From: Giesbergeria sp. | GTDB lineage: Bacteria > Pseudomonadota > Gammaproteobacteria > Burkholderiales > Burkholderiaceae_C | Assembly: GCA_023150295.1 (NCBI GenBank) | Contig: JAKLLE010000028.1 | Location: 1-43,312, forward strand | Length of the DNA stretch: 43,312 nucleotides | Reading direction: 5' to 3' | Shown here: piece by piece, positions 1 to 8,985 of the stretch | How the letters are laid out: each line of letters starts with the position of its first letter | Numbering within the stretch: position 1 is the stretch's first letter | The notes under the pieces: model-generated | Database searches by the model: none | Told to the model about the DNA's origin: nothing | Seen by the model: only the letters and a program-made list of their open reading frames with translations | Made by a program: the position numbers and the translations under genes

Positions 1-132
1 GGTTTTCTTGCGCGAACGGGCGATGGCGAGCCGGGAGTCAAGACCATCTGGCTGGGCATGCAGCGAGTTCTTGACTTCGCCGCTGGCATCAGGTTCTCAC
101 GCGAGCTTCATGCGCAGGGGACTTGTGTATAA
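1..132 (+). pseudogene. C-terminal end of an IS4-family transposase (cut by window edge)
   Basis: Frame 1 is open from the first base to TAA at 130-132 and encodes 43 residues. They include GDGEPGVKTIWLGMQRVLDF, which resembles the C-terminal tail of IS4-type DDE transposases (typically xRTGDGEPGxKTxWxGxQRL). The catalytic core would lie upstream of the window, so I cannot say whether the element is intact. No clear terminal inverted repeat could be assigned in the 34 bases between this stop and the next gene. The family assignment is by motif memory only. Confidence 0.7.
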
Positions 133-166
133 CGAAATGCCCATAAGCCCCATAGCCCAAAAACGC

Positions 167-2038
167 TCAATACCTTCCCGCCTGATACCGCTGCCCCAAC
201 ACCCCTTGCAGCGTCTGCACCACCGAGAACGCCTCCTTGAGATGGCTGCGCTCGAAGTTGGAGAGTTCTTCCAGCGCCAAAAAATTGTCGGGCTTGAGGC
301 CTTGTGTCATCTGGCGGGCCTGGTGGTCTATGCGCAGCTTGGAGAGAAATTCCAGCGCGTCGCGCAGATCGCGCGCGCTTTGTTCGCTGACTTCGCCCGC
401 GTGGGCCACCTGCTCCAGCCGGTCGTGCGTATTCACGGCGGCCACGCCACCGGCCAGTGCGTACACCCGTGCCAAGTCCACGATGGGAACGATGCCGCTG
501 TGCTTGAGATCGATGGTGCCCGCGTTGTCGCCGCCACGGATGCGCGAAATGGTGCCAAACAGCCCCAGCGGGGGCCGGTGCTTGAGGGCGTTGCCCACCA
601 TGTGCGCCAGGAACAGGCTGTGCCCGCGCGTGCGTGCCAGCACCTCCTGGCGCAGGCTGTCCAGCAATTCGAGCTTGCCGTGCACGGCGCGCAGGTCGAA
701 GAACACGCAGGTCAGCATCAGCGCCATGGGCTCGGGCTTGTCCACCCATTGGCGGAAGTACTCCGACCAGCGCTGGCGCGGCTGGCGCCATTTGTCGGTC
801 ATGGCCATCATCTCTCCGGGGCAGTGCACGTAGCCGCAGGCGTCGAGCCCGTCGCAGACAAAGCGGCTGAAGGCGCGGAAGTACTCGCCATGGCGTGCCT
901 CGTCGTAGCGGTCGTCCAGCACCAGGCAGTTGTCCTGGTCGGTGCGCGCGGTCTGCTCGCTGCGCGCCTGCGAGCCTGCGGCCACCCAGACATAGTCCAC
1001 CGGTGGCGGGCCCAGTTCGGCCTCGGCCAGGTGGATGAGCCGGGTGGTCACCGCGTCGGTGATGGTGGTGATGATGTGCCCGGTGCTGTAGGCGCTGGCA
1101 TCGGCCGCCGCCAGGTGCTGCTGCAACTGGCGCACCCGGCTGCTGGCCTGCACCAGGCCCTGCAGGCTGGGTTGCTTGTAGATGTCGCCCGCCAGGTACA
1201 CGGGCGAGGTGCTGTGCTGTTCGGCCAGATCGGTGGCCGTGATCATGCCCGCGATGCGTGTGCCGTCGAGCACCGGCATGTGGTGGATGTTGTGTCGCGC
1301 CATCAGCAACAGTGCCTCGAAGGCGGGGCTCTGGGCTTGCATGGTCAGCGGCGCCAGCGTGGCAATGTCGGAGACGGGGCGGGCAATGTCCAGCCCCTGC
1401 GCCACCACGCGGTTGCGCAGGTCGCGGTCGGTTACCAGGCCGAAGAGGTGGTCTTGCTCCACCAGCAGCACCGAGGACACGCGCAGGTCGCTCATCTTTC
1501 GCGCTGCGGCTTGGATGGAGGTGCCCGGCGGCAGGGTGATGGGCTCGCGCTTGATGAGTGAACGCACCGGCGTGCCCAGCAAATTGAGGTGCACGCCCGA
1601 GTCGGGTGCATGTGTGGCGTTGCCAGCCTGGCTCGTGCCGGGGAGCGAGGGAAAGAAGTACGCCAGTGCGCTGTGATCCCGGCACAGCGCCGACAGGGTT
1701 TCGGGCGCCAGCCAGGCAATGCAGCAGTCCGTGGCCGCAGTCGCCTGCCAGGTGGTGAGGTGCTGTGCCGGGGTGGCGCCAAAGCCGAACATTTCGCCCG
1801 CTTGCAGGTGAACGGCCATGTCCAGGTCGGGGTCGTGCAGATCCACTGCGCCGCTCAGGATCAGCCCCGTTCGGCTGTGCAGCCGCCCTTGCGGCAGCAA
1901 GGGGGTGCCCACCTCTGCGGTTTCCAGCTGCCACTGCGGTGCCAGTGGGGCCAGGGCGGCTGGGTCGAGCTGGTTCCAGACGCGGTGGTTTGTCAGCGCA
2001 GGCAGCACGGAGGTGGTGGCTTGGGTCTCGGGGTTCAT
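167..2038 (-). CDS. CNMP-binding / CBS-pair / DUF294 nucleotidyltransferase-like signalling protein
   Basis: This is a cytoplasmic protein of 623 residues. Domains in order: a cyclic-nucleotide-binding-like fold (about 15-130), two CBS domains (about 160-280; the loop VTDRDLRNRVV and the second repeat MITATDLAE are visible), then a DUF294-type putative nucleotidyltransferase with G355SQARSEQT followed by TDQDN, and the C-terminal DUF294 helical domain. GS-x-AR-x-E plus D-x-D matches the nucleotidyltransferase core of this family, which resembles the GlnD/GlnE sensor enzymes; its substrate is unknown. The ATG at 2038 was chosen because homology-like sequence begins just after it. An ATG at 2071 would add 11 residues. 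The frame stays open further upstream, but that part looks non-coding. The neighbouring uvrA is divergent. Confidence 0.85.
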   Translation of the reverse strand: MNPETQATTSVLPALTNHRVWNQLDPAALAPLAPQWQLETAEVGTPLLPQGRLHSRTGLILSGAVDLHDPDLDMAVHLQAGEMFGFGATPAQHLTTWQATAATDCCIAWLAPETLSALCRDHSALAYFFPSLPGTSQAGNATHAPDSGVHLNLLGTPVRSLIKREPITLPPGTSIQAAARKMSDLRVSSVLLVEQDHLFGLVTDRDLRNRVVAQGLDIARPVSDIATLAPLTMQAQSPAFEALLLMARHNIHHMPVLDGTRIAGMITATDLAEQHSTSPVYLAGDIYKQPSLQGLVQASSRVRQLQQHLAAADASAYSTGHIITTITDAVTTRLIHLAEAELGPPPVDYVWVAAGSQARSEQTARTDQDNCLVLDDRYDEARHGEYFRAFSRFVCDGLDACGYVHCPGEMMAMTDKWRQPRQRWSEYFRQWVDKPEPMALMLTCVFFDLRAVHGKLELLDSLRQEVLARTRGHSLFLAHMVGNALKHRPPLGLFGTISRIRGGDNAGTIDLKHSGIVPIVDLARVYALAGGVAAVNTHDRLEQVAHAGEVSEQSARDLRDALEFLSKLRIDHQARQMTQGLKPDNFLALEELSNFERSHLKEAFSVVQTLQGVLGQRYQAGRY

Positions 2039-2244
2039 GGCGGGGTGGAACCAAGGGGAGAAAACGCCCATTGTGCAGCCCCGGGTGATCGGTGGGGGCA
2101 AGGGTTGATACCAGAGGGAGCGGTGCGGGCCATGCTGGGGTGCTCCTGCCGGACCGACGCGCCATAGGGTCAATGGGCGCCATGGCAGGCGTTCGCCACG
2201 CGCTGTTTCTAGAATGTTTCGCCTCACCGACCACAAAGCCCACC

Positions 2245-5200
2245 ATGACCCAGGGAACCATCCGCATCCGCGGCGCACGCCAGCACAACCTTCAAAACCT
2301 GGATGTGGATTTGCGCACCGGCGAACTCACGGTGGTCTCCGGCCCCAGCGGCTCGGGCAAGTCCAGCCTGGTGTTCGACACGCTCTACGCCGAGGGCCAG
2401 CGCCGCTATGTCGAGACCTTCAGCGCCTACGCGCGCCAGTTCCTCGACCGCATGGACAAGCCCGCCGTGGACAAGGTGGAGGGCGTGCCCCCGGCGATTG
2501 CCATCGACCAGACCAACCCGGTGCGCAGCTCGCGCTCCACCGTGGGCACGATGACGGAGCTGAACGACCACCTCAAGCTCCTGTTCGCACGCCTGGCCGT
2601 GCTGTACGACCGCGCCACCGCGCTGCCCGTGCGCCACGACACGCCCGAGACCATCTACGCCGAGCTGCGCGCACGGGCACAAGCCGACGACCCCCGCCTG
2701 GTGGTGACCTTCCCGGTCGAACTGCCCGCCAACACCAGCGCCGAGCAACTGGAGCAGTGGCTGTCGGCCAGCGGCTTCACCAAGGTGCAGGCCGAGCGCG
2801 AGGCTTCGGGCGTCAAGCTGCTGGACGTGGTGGCCGACCGCTTCCGCCTGGGCAATGCGGAAAAAGCGCGCGTTGTCGAGGCCATCGAGGTCGCGCTCAA
2901 GCGCGGCGGCGGACGCATGAATGTGTACCGGCTGGTGGAGCAGGGCGAGCCCGAGGTGTGGAAATTCTCCACCGGCCTGCACTGCCCCGAAAGCGACCTG
3001 CGCTACAGCGAGCCGCTGCCCTCCATGTTCTCGTTCAACTCCGCTGCCGGGGCCTGCGACACCTGCCGCGGTTTTGGCCGCGTGATCGGCGTGGACTACG
3101 GCCTGGTCATCCCGGACGAGAAGAAGACCCTGCGCAACGGCGCCATCAAGGCCATCCAGACGCCCGCCTGGCAGGAATGCCAGGACGACCTCATGCGCCA
3201 CGCCGAGGCCGCGGGCATTCCGCGCGACACACCCTGGTACCGCCTCACGCCCGAGCAGAAGCAGTGGGTGATCGACGGCTCGCCGCACTGGAACGGCAAG
3301 TGGAACCAGCAGTGGTACGGCATCAAGCGCTTCTTCGAGTACCTGGAGACCAAGGCCTACAAGATGCACATCCGCGTGCTGCTGTCCAAGTACCGCAGCT
3401 ACACGCCCTGCCCGGTGTGCGCGGGCGCGCGCCTCAAGACCGAGAGTCTGCTCTGGCGCATCGGCAGCAAGCAGGATGCCGACGCCGTACTCGACCCGGC
3501 CCAGCGCTTCCTGCCCCAGGGCCTGCCCTGGAGCCGCGCCCAGCTCGAAGCGCTGCCCGGTCTGTGCCTGCACGACCTGATGCTGCTGCCCATTGCGCGC
3601 CTGCGCCGCTTCTTCGACCGCATGGCCGAGGCGCAGCGCGCGTCAAATGCTACTGAATTGATAGCTGTTGGCGCAACAGATACGGGCGCTGGAGGCACAT
3701 TTGGCATAGAAAAACCCGGCGCCCCGTCCGCCGAAGCTCAGGCCCTGCGCCTGCTGCTGGACGAAATCTGCACCCGATTGCAGTACCTCTGCGACGTGGG
3801 CATTGGCTACCTCACGCTGGACCGGCAAAGCCGCACGCTCAGCGGCGGTGAGGTGCAGCGCATCAACCTCACCACGGCGCTGGGCACCTCGCTGGTCAAC
3901 ACGCTGTTCGTGCTCGATGAGCCCAGCATCGGCCTGCACCCGCGCGACATGGACCGCATCACCCAGGCCATGCTGCGCCTGCGCGACGCGGGCAACACCC
4001 TGGTGGTGGTGGAGCACGACCCGGCGGTCATGCTGGCGGCGGACCGCGTGCTCGACTTCGGCCCCGGCCCGGGCGAGCGTGGCGGCCACATCGTGTTCGA
4101 CGGCACGCCCGACGCGCTGCGCAGCGCCGACACCCTGACCGGCCAGTACCTGGGCGGGCGCAAGCGCATTGCCCTGGGCCTGCCGCGCGCCGTGGGCGAC
4201 GCCACGCCGCGCCTCATCCTTGAAGGGGCGAGCGAGCACAACCTGCAGCACCTGAACATTGAATTCCCCCTGCAGCGCCTGGTCTGCGTCACCGGCGTCA
4301 GCGGCTCGGGCAAGTCCACGCTGGTGCAGGACGTGCTGGCCCCCGCGCTCTTGCGCCACTTTGGCAAGGCCACCGAAACCCCCGGCCGCCACGACCGGCT
4401 GCTGGGCGCCGACCACCTTTCCGACGTGGTGTTTGTGGACCAGACCCCCATCGGCAAGACCGCGCGTTCCAACCCCGTGAGCTACGTGGGCGCGTGGGAC
4501 AGCATCCGCGAACTCTTTGCCGCCACGCCCCAGGCCGCGCAGCGCGGCTACACCCAGGCCAAGTTCAGCTTCAACAGCGGCGACGGGCGCTGCCCCACCT
4601 GCGGCGGCTCGGGCTTCGAGCATGTGGAGATGCAGTTCCTCAGCGACGTCTATCTGCGCTGCCCCGACTGCGACGGCAAGCGCTACCGCCCCGAGATCCT
4701 GGAAATCACCCTGGAGCGCGGCGGGCGGTCGCTCAGCGTGGCCGACGTGCTGGAGCTGACCGTGAGCGAAGCCATGGCCTGCTTCGCCCAGGACCGCGAC
4801 GTGCTGCGCGCGCTGCGGCCCATTGCCGAGGTGGGGCTGGACTACGTCAAGCTCGGCCAGCCCGTGCCCACGCTCAGCGGCGGCGAGGCCCAGCGCCTCA
4901 AGCTGGCGGGCTTTCTGGCCGAGGCGGCGCGCACGCAAAGCAAGTCGCGCCAGCCGCTGGCGCGCAAGGGCACGCTGTTCCTGTTCGACGAGCCGACCAC
5001 CGGCCTGCACTTCGACGACATCGCCAAGCTAATGCGCGCCTTCGTGCGCCTGCTGGAGGCGGGGCACTCGCTCATCGTCATCGAGCACAACCTCGACGTG
5101 ATCGGCGCCGGCGACTGGATCATCGACCTGGGTCCCGAGGGCGGCGACGCGGGCGGGCAACTCGTGGCCGAGGGCTCGCCGCAGGACTTGCGCGCCCACC

Positions 5201-8200
5201 CCCAGTCGCACACCGGCGCCGCGCTGCGCGCCTACGACGGCGCCATCGGTGCCAGCGAAGCGCTGCCGGTGCTATTGAATCAGGAGCGCCTCGCGCAATC
5301 AAAACGGGCGCTAGGAGCCTGTCGGAATTGGGGCGTCGAAAGCGAAAATTGGCCCCAGCGAGGACAGTTTTTGCCGGACTTGCAGCCCCATAGCGGGGCT
5401 ATGGGGCAAAAAGACGGTGAAAAATGGACCGCTGCGGCCAATTTGCAGCCGACGATTCCCAAGTCCGACAGGCTCCTGGAGGCCAAAAACACCATAGAAA
5501 TCGTCAACGCCCGCGAGCACAACCTCAAGGGCCTGAGCGTGGACATTCCGCGCGGCCAGTTCAACGTCATCACCGGCGTCAGCGGCTCGGGCAAGTCCAC
5601 GCTGGCGTTCGACATTTTGTTCAACGAAGGCCAGCGCCGCTACCTCGAATCGCTCAACGCCTACGCGCGCAGCATCGTGCAGCCCGCCGGGCGGCCCGAG
5701 GTGGACGCCGTGTACGGCATTCCGCCCACGGTGGCGATCGAGCAGCGTCTCTCGCGCGGCGGGCGCAAGAGCACCGTGGGCACGACCACCGAGGTCTGGC
5801 ACTTTTTGCGGCTGCTCTACGTCAAGCTCGGCGTGCAGCACTGCACCAAGGACGGCGCTGCCGTGCAGCCGCAAACGCCCGAGCGCATCGCTGCGCAGCT
5901 GCTCACCGAGTTCCGCGGTCAGCACATCGGCCTGCTGGCGCCGCTGGTGGTGGCGCGCAAGGGCGTCTATACCGAGCTGGCCGACTGGGCGCGCCCGCGC
6001 GGCTTCACGCACCTGCGCGTGGACGGCGAATTCCTGCCCACCTCGGGTTTCCCGCGCATCGACCGCTTCAAGGAACACACCATCGAGCTGCCCGTGCTGA
6101 GCCTGGATGTGGCGCCCGAGAATGAAGCGGCACTGCGCGAGGGACTGGCCCAGGCGCTTACGCATGGCAAGGGTGTGGTGCATGTGCTCAGCCACCTGGA
6201 CGGCCTGCGCGAGGCCCTGGCGGCGGGCGCGCCCACGGCGGGCATCGGGCGGCTGCAGGTGTTCTCGGCCAAGCGCGCCTGCCCGGTGTGCAGCACGAGC
6301 TATGCCGAGCTTCAGCCTTCCCTGTTCTCCTACAACAGCAAGCACGGCTGGTGCCCCGACTGCGTGGGCACGGGCGTGAAGCTGACCAAGGAGCAGCGCA
6401 AGGTGTTCGACGACTCGGTGCTTGCCGACGACCAGAAGGGTCGCGAGCAGACCTTCGCCGAACCCGAGGTGGACGACCTGCAGGACACTGCCTGCCCCAG
6501 CTGCCAGGGCTCGCGCCTGAACGCTACGGCGCGCGCCGTGCGCTTTGGCGCCGATGCGGCCACGGGCCACGCGGGCTGGAGCATTACCGACATCGCGCGC
6601 CTGTCGGTCAGCGACATCCGCGCCTGGGTGGACACCGTGGCGCTCGCGGGGCGCGAGGCCGAGATCGCACGCGACCTGATCCCCGAGATCCGCAGCCGGC
6701 TCGAATTCCTCGAAGAAGTGGGCCTGGGCTACCTCACGCTGGACCGGGGTGCGCCCACGCTGTCGGGCGGTGAGGCCCAGCGCATCCGCCTGGCGGCGCA
6801 GCTGGGCAGCAACCTGCAGGGCGTGTGCTACGTGCTCGATGAGCCCACCATCGGCCTGCACGCACGCGACAACCAGATTTTGCTGCGCGCGCTGCGCCAG
6901 CTCAGCAGCAAGGGCAACACCCTGGTGGTGGTGGAGCACGACGAGGACACCATCCGCGCCGCCGACCACCTCATCGACATTGGCCCGAGCGCGGGCAAGC
7001 GCGGCGGGCGCCTGGTGGCCCAGGGCGGCGTGGCCGACCTGACCGGTACCGAGGATTCGCAGACCGGCCGCTACCTGCTGCACGCCATGCGCCACCCGCT
7101 GCAGGCGCGCCGCCCGGTTTTGCCTCCCCTCTCCCCCAGCGGGAGAGGGGCAGAGGGGGCGGGCGCAGGAGGCGCGGCGCCAGATCACCCCCTCTCCCCA
7201 GCCCTCTCCCGCGAGGGGAGAGGGAGTGCATGCGCGGTCGTTCCGTCCGCTGCTGCGGTGCTGGGTTTGCCTCCCCTCTCCCCCAGCGGGAGAGGGGCCG
7301 GGGGAGAGGGGGTGGGCGCAGGAGGCGCGGTGCCAGATCACCCCCTCTCCCCAGCCCTCTCCCGCGAGGGGAGAGGGAGTGCATGCGCGGTTGATCCGTC
7401 CGCTGCTGCGTTGCTGGGTTTGCCTCCCCTCTCCCCCAGCGGGAGAGGGGCCGGGGGAGAAGGGGTGGGCGCAGGAGGCGCGGCGCCAGATCACCCCCAC
7501 TCCCCCACCCTCTCCCGCGAGGGGAGAGGGGGTGAAGCAGCCGGGGCTCCGGCCCCATCCAGCGTGGAGAGTGAAGGCATGGCGGTGCGCTGGCTCACCG
7601 TGCACGGCGCGCAGCTGCACAACCTGCAAAACGTGACCGCGCGCGTGCCGCTGCAGCGCCTCGTCGCCGTCACGGGCGTGAGCGGCTCGGGCAAGTCCAC
7701 GTTGGCGCGCGACGTGCTGCTGGCCAACGTGGCCGCCTGGGTGCAGCAGCGCAGTACCAAGGCCGGGCGCGACGCCATGGACGCGGGCAACGCGCCCGCG
7801 CTCATCGGCTGCACCGGCCTGCAGGGCTTCGAAACCATCGACCGCGTGCTCGAAGTGGACCAGACGCCCATCGGCAAGACCCCGCGCTCTTGCCCGGCCA
7901 CCTACATCGGCTTCTGGGACACCGTGCGCAAGCTGTTCGCCGAAACGCTGGAGGCCAAGGCGCGCGGCTACGCGGCCGGGCGCTTCAGCTTCAACACCGG
8001 CGAGGGCCGCTGCCCGGTGTGCGAGGGGCAGGGCGTGCGCACCATCGGCATGGCCTTCCTGCCCGACGTGAAAGTGCCCTGCGAGGCCTGCCACGGCGCG
8101 CGCTTCAACCCCGAGACGCTGGCCGTCACCTGGCGCGGCAAGAGCATTGGCGACGTGCTGCAGATGGAGGTGGACGAGGCCGTGGACTTCTTCGCCAGCA

Positions 8201-8649
8201 TGCCGAGCATCGCCCACCCGCTGCAACTGCTCAAGGACGTGGGCCTGGGCTACCTCACGCTGGGCCAGCCCAGCCCCACGCTCAGCGGCGGCGAGGCACA
8301 GCGCATCAAGCTCGTGACCGAGCTCACCAAGGTGCGCGACGAGGTGGGCCGGCGCGGCCAGAAGGCGCCGCACACGCTCTACGTGCTCGACGAGCCCACC
8401 GTGGGCCTGCACATGCAGGATGTGCACAAGCTCATCCGCGTGCTGCACCGCCTGGTCGATGGCGGGCACAGCGTGGTCGTCATCGAGCACGACCTCGATG
8501 TGATCGCCGAAGCCGACTGGATCATCGACCTGGGCCCCGAGGGCGGCGCGGGCGGCGGGGGCATTGTGGCCGCAGCCCCGCCCGAAGACGTGGTCCGCCT
8601 GGGCACGCACACCGGCGTGGCGCTGGGGCCGGTGCTGGCGCGGGGATGA
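2245..8649 (+). CDS. uvrA: Tandem UvrA-type excinuclease ATPase (four ABC modules)
   Basis: A 2134-residue protein, about twice the length of normal UvrA (about 940). It is built as two complete UvrA units in a row. Walker A motifs lie at about residues 33 (GPSGSGKSS), 684, 1111 and 1811 (GVSGSGKST). All four LSGGE(A/V)QR signatures and the Walker B/D-loop DEPxxGLH are present. Zinc-type CxxC pairs are complete in modules 2, 3 and 4, but in module 1 the first pair reads C247-P-E-S. UvrA binds damaged DNA with UvrB in nucleotide excision repair. Long four-ATPase UvrA paralogs occur in Burkholderiales, and a standard uvrA probably exists elsewhere, so the role of this copy is inferred. Low-complexity in-frame insertions at about residues 468-490, 1010-1087 and 1627-1762 are repeat-derived. 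The start is an ATG directly before TQGTIRIRGARQHNL, the usual UvrA N-terminus. Confidence 0.9.
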   Translation: MTQGTIRIRGARQHNLQNLDVDLRTGELTVVSGPSGSGKSSLVFDTLYAEGQRRYVETFSAYARQFLDRMDKPAVDKVEGVPPAIAIDQTNPVRSSRSTVGTMTELNDHLKLLFARLAVLYDRATALPVRHDTPETIYAELRARAQADDPRLVVTFPVELPANTSAEQLEQWLSASGFTKVQAEREASGVKLLDVVADRFRLGNAEKARVVEAIEVALKRGGGRMNVYRLVEQGEPEVWKFSTGLHCPESDLRYSEPLPSMFSFNSAAGACDTCRGFGRVIGVDYGLVIPDEKKTLRNGAIKAIQTPAWQECQDDLMRHAEAAGIPRDTPWYRLTPEQKQWVIDGSPHWNGKWNQQWYGIKRFFEYLETKAYKMHIRVLLSKYRSYTPCPVCAGARLKTESLLWRIGSKQDADAVLDPAQRFLPQGLPWSRAQLEALPGLCLHDLMLLPIARLRRFFDRMAEAQRASNATELIAVGATDTGAGGTFGIEKPGAPSAEAQALRLLLDEICTRLQYLCDVGIGYLTLDRQSRTLSGGEVQRINLTTALGTSLVNTLFVLDEPSIGLHPRDMDRITQAMLRLRDAGNTLVVVEHDPAVMLAADRVLDFGPGPGERGGHIVFDGTPDALRSADTLTGQYLGGRKRIALGLPRAVGDATPRLILEGASEHNLQHLNIEFPLQRLVCVTGVSGSGKSTLVQDVLAPALLRHFGKATETPGRHDRLLGADHLSDVVFVDQTPIGKTARSNPVSYVGAWDSIRELFAATPQAAQRGYTQAKFSFNSGDGRCPTCGGSGFEHVEMQFLSDVYLRCPDCDGKRYRPEILEITLERGGRSLSVADVLELTVSEAMACFAQDRDVLRALRPIAEVGLDYVKLGQPVPTLSGGEAQRLKLAGFLAEAARTQSKSRQPLARKGTLFLFDEPTTGLHFDDIAKLMRAFVRLLEAGHSLIVIEHNLDVIGAGDWIIDLGPEGGDAGGQLVAEGSPQDLRAHPQSHTGAALRAYDGAIGASEALPVLLNQERLAQSKRALGACRNWGVESENWPQRGQFLPDLQPHSGAMGQKDGEKWTAAANLQPTIPKSDRLLEAKNTIEIVNAREHNLKGLSVDIPRGQFNVITGVSGSGKSTLAFDILFNEGQRRYLESLNAYARSIVQPAGRPEVDAVYGIPPTVAIEQRLSRGGRKSTVGTTTEVWHFLRLLYVKLGVQHCTKDGAAVQPQTPERIAAQLLTEFRGQHIGLLAPLVVARKGVYTELADWARPRGFTHLRVDGEFLPTSGFPRIDRFKEHTIELPVLSLDVAPENEAALREGLAQALTHGKGVVHVLSHLDGLREALAAGAPTAGIGRLQVFSAKRACPVCSTSYAELQPSLFSYNSKHGWCPDCVGTGVKLTKEQRKVFDDSVLADDQKGREQTFAEPEVDDLQDTACPSCQGSRLNATARAVRFGADAATGHAGWSITDIARLSVSDIRAWVDTVALAGREAEIARDLIPEIRSRLEFLEEVGLGYLTLDRGAPTLSGGEAQRIRLAAQLGSNLQGVCYVLDEPTIGLHARDNQILLRALRQLSSKGNTLVVVEHDEDTIRAADHLIDIGPSAGKRGGRLVAQGGVADLTGTEDSQTGRYLLHAMRHPLQARRPVLPPLSPSGRGAEGAGAGGAAPDHPLSPALSREGRGSACAVVPSAAAVLGLPPLSPSGRGAGGEGVGAGGAVPDHPLSPALSREGRGSACAVDPSAAALLGLPPLSPSGRGAGGEGVGAGGAAPDHPHSPTLSREGRGGEAAGAPAPSSVESEGMAVRWLTVHGAQLHNLQNVTARVPLQRLVAVTGVSGSGKSTLARDVLLANVAAWVQQRSTKAGRDAMDAGNAPALIGCTGLQGFETIDRVLEVDQTPIGKTPRSCPATYIGFWDTVRKLFAETLEAKARGYAAGRFSFNTGEGRCPVCEGQGVRTIGMAFLPDVKVPCEACHGARFNPETLAVTWRGKSIGDVLQMEVDEAVDFFASMPSIAHPLQLLKDVGLGYLTLGQPSPTLSGGEAQRIKLVTELTKVRDEVGRRGQKAPHTLYVLDEPTVGLHMQDVHKLIRVLHRLVDGGHSVVVIEHDLDVIAEADWIIDLGPEGGAGGGGIVAAAPPEDVVRLGTHTGVALGPVLARG
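3645..3714 (+). repeat. Dispersed Comamonadaceae-type palindromic repeat inside uvrA
   Basis: An AT-richer stretch with the core ctactgaattgatagctg followed by gcgc, gggcgct and ggaggc. It is out of character with the surrounding GC-rich codons. It matches related copies at about 5271, 17216, 21500, 30207, 33903 and 37866. Here it is translated in frame as a linker in the first UvrA unit (about residues 468-490). It lies at a non-conserved position between the zinc region and the first ABC signature. Confidence 0.7.
5271..5503 (+). repeat. Dispersed repeat copy split by a small inverted-repeat element
   Basis: The left part (5271-5312) begins gctattgaat and ends gggcgct. The right part (5478 onward) begins ggaggccaaaaa. 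Joined, they recreate the gggcgct-ggaggc junction seen uninterrupted in the copy at 3645-3714. The element at 5313-5477 therefore appears to have inserted into an older repeat, which itself sits in the linker between the two UvrA units. Confidence 0.65.
5313..5477 (+). mobile_element. MITE-like element with 20-bp terminal inverted repeats inside uvrA
   Basis: The left end aggagcctgtcggaattggg (5313-5332) and the right end cccaagtccgacaggctcct (5458-5477) are reverse complements at 19 of 20 positions. The element is 165 bp, exactly 55 codons, so the uvrA frame stays open through it. It encodes no protein of its own in any convincing frame. A short internal palindrome around 5389-5408 (gccccatagcggggc) is present. 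No clear target-site duplication was found. Confidence 0.7.
7123..7530 (+). repeat. Three tandem REP-like palindromic units in frame in uvrA
   Basis: Units begin at 7123, 7270 and 7423, each with cctcccctctcccccagcgg, and contain two inverted CCTCTCC/GGAGAGG pairs. The spacings of 147 and 153 bp are both multiples of three, so the reading frame is kept. The 6-bp difference comes from a missing segment in unit 1. The array adds about 136 residues rich in P, S, G and A (repeating PPLSPSGRGA and PLSPALSREGRG) between the third and fourth ABC modules. Elements of this GGGAGAGG palindrome type are usually intergenic in proteobacteria. Confidence 0.85.
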
Positions 8650-8764
8650 GGAAATTTCCCTACGCGCCCTCACTGCTGGGATCGCTGCCCCCAAGGGGAC
8701 GGCTTTGCATCTTTGGGTGGCCCGACGATGAAGAGAGTGGGTAGCGGCGAGTAAGCTTGTGCCC

Positions 8765-8886
8765 ATGCTCGACGACATCAAAAAGCCCTCTGGGCCTCCG
8801 CCGACAAGCTGCGCGCCAACATGGACGCGGCCGAATTCAAGCTTCTGGTGCCCTGCCTCTTCTTCGTCAGGAGCATCTCTGACACG
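8765..8886 (+). pseudogene. Remnant of type I methyltransferase hsdM (5' end only, frameshifted)
   Basis: ATG at 8765 opens MLDDIKK. After loss of one base near 8783 the next frame continues as [19 protein letters not shown] and then SISDT. Together this is the characteristic N-terminus of HsdM subunits of type I restriction-modification enzymes. Only about 40 codons remain of a roughly 500-codon gene, and no catalytic NPPF/Y motif follows. The fragment runs directly into an hsdS-like tail, so an internal deletion removed most of both genes. The HsdM-like stretch is distinctive, so I am fairly sure of the identity. Confidence 0.75.
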
Positions 8887-8892
8887 GAAGCG

Positions 8893-8985
8893 GGGTTGAA
8901 CGAGTCATCCACCCAACTGCTCTCCACCTGCCGCGATACCGTGCTCCCTCGTCTAGTCTCCGACCAGCTGAGGCTGCGAGGTGAA
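8893..8985 (+). pseudogene. Remnant of type I specificity gene hsdS (3' end only)
   Basis: In the frame continuing from the hsdM scar, residues [20 protein letters not shown] and then VSDQLRL resemble the C-terminal segment shared by many HsdS proteins (x-LRDTLLPKLISGELRL). No stop codon separates this tail from the downstream ATPase frame, so the hsdS terminator has been lost or altered. The match is short, so the assignment is less certain than for hsdM, but the gene order M then S is as expected. Confidence 0.6.

Noticed and set aside
8-1561. A 517-codon plus-strand frame over the DUF294 gene
   Set aside because: Low-information composition and no motif. The opposite strand carries the conserved CBS/DUF294 protein.
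7123-7530. Repeat array as a possible CRISPR
   Set aside because: Units are about 150 bp with internal palindromes and no unique spacers of constant length; no cas genes are present.
5311-8781. A 1156-codon open frame antisense to uvrA
   Set aside because: It is rich in H, A, G, V and R, as expected for the reverse strand of high-GC codons, has no recognisable domain, and lies wholly opposite a clear UvrA gene.
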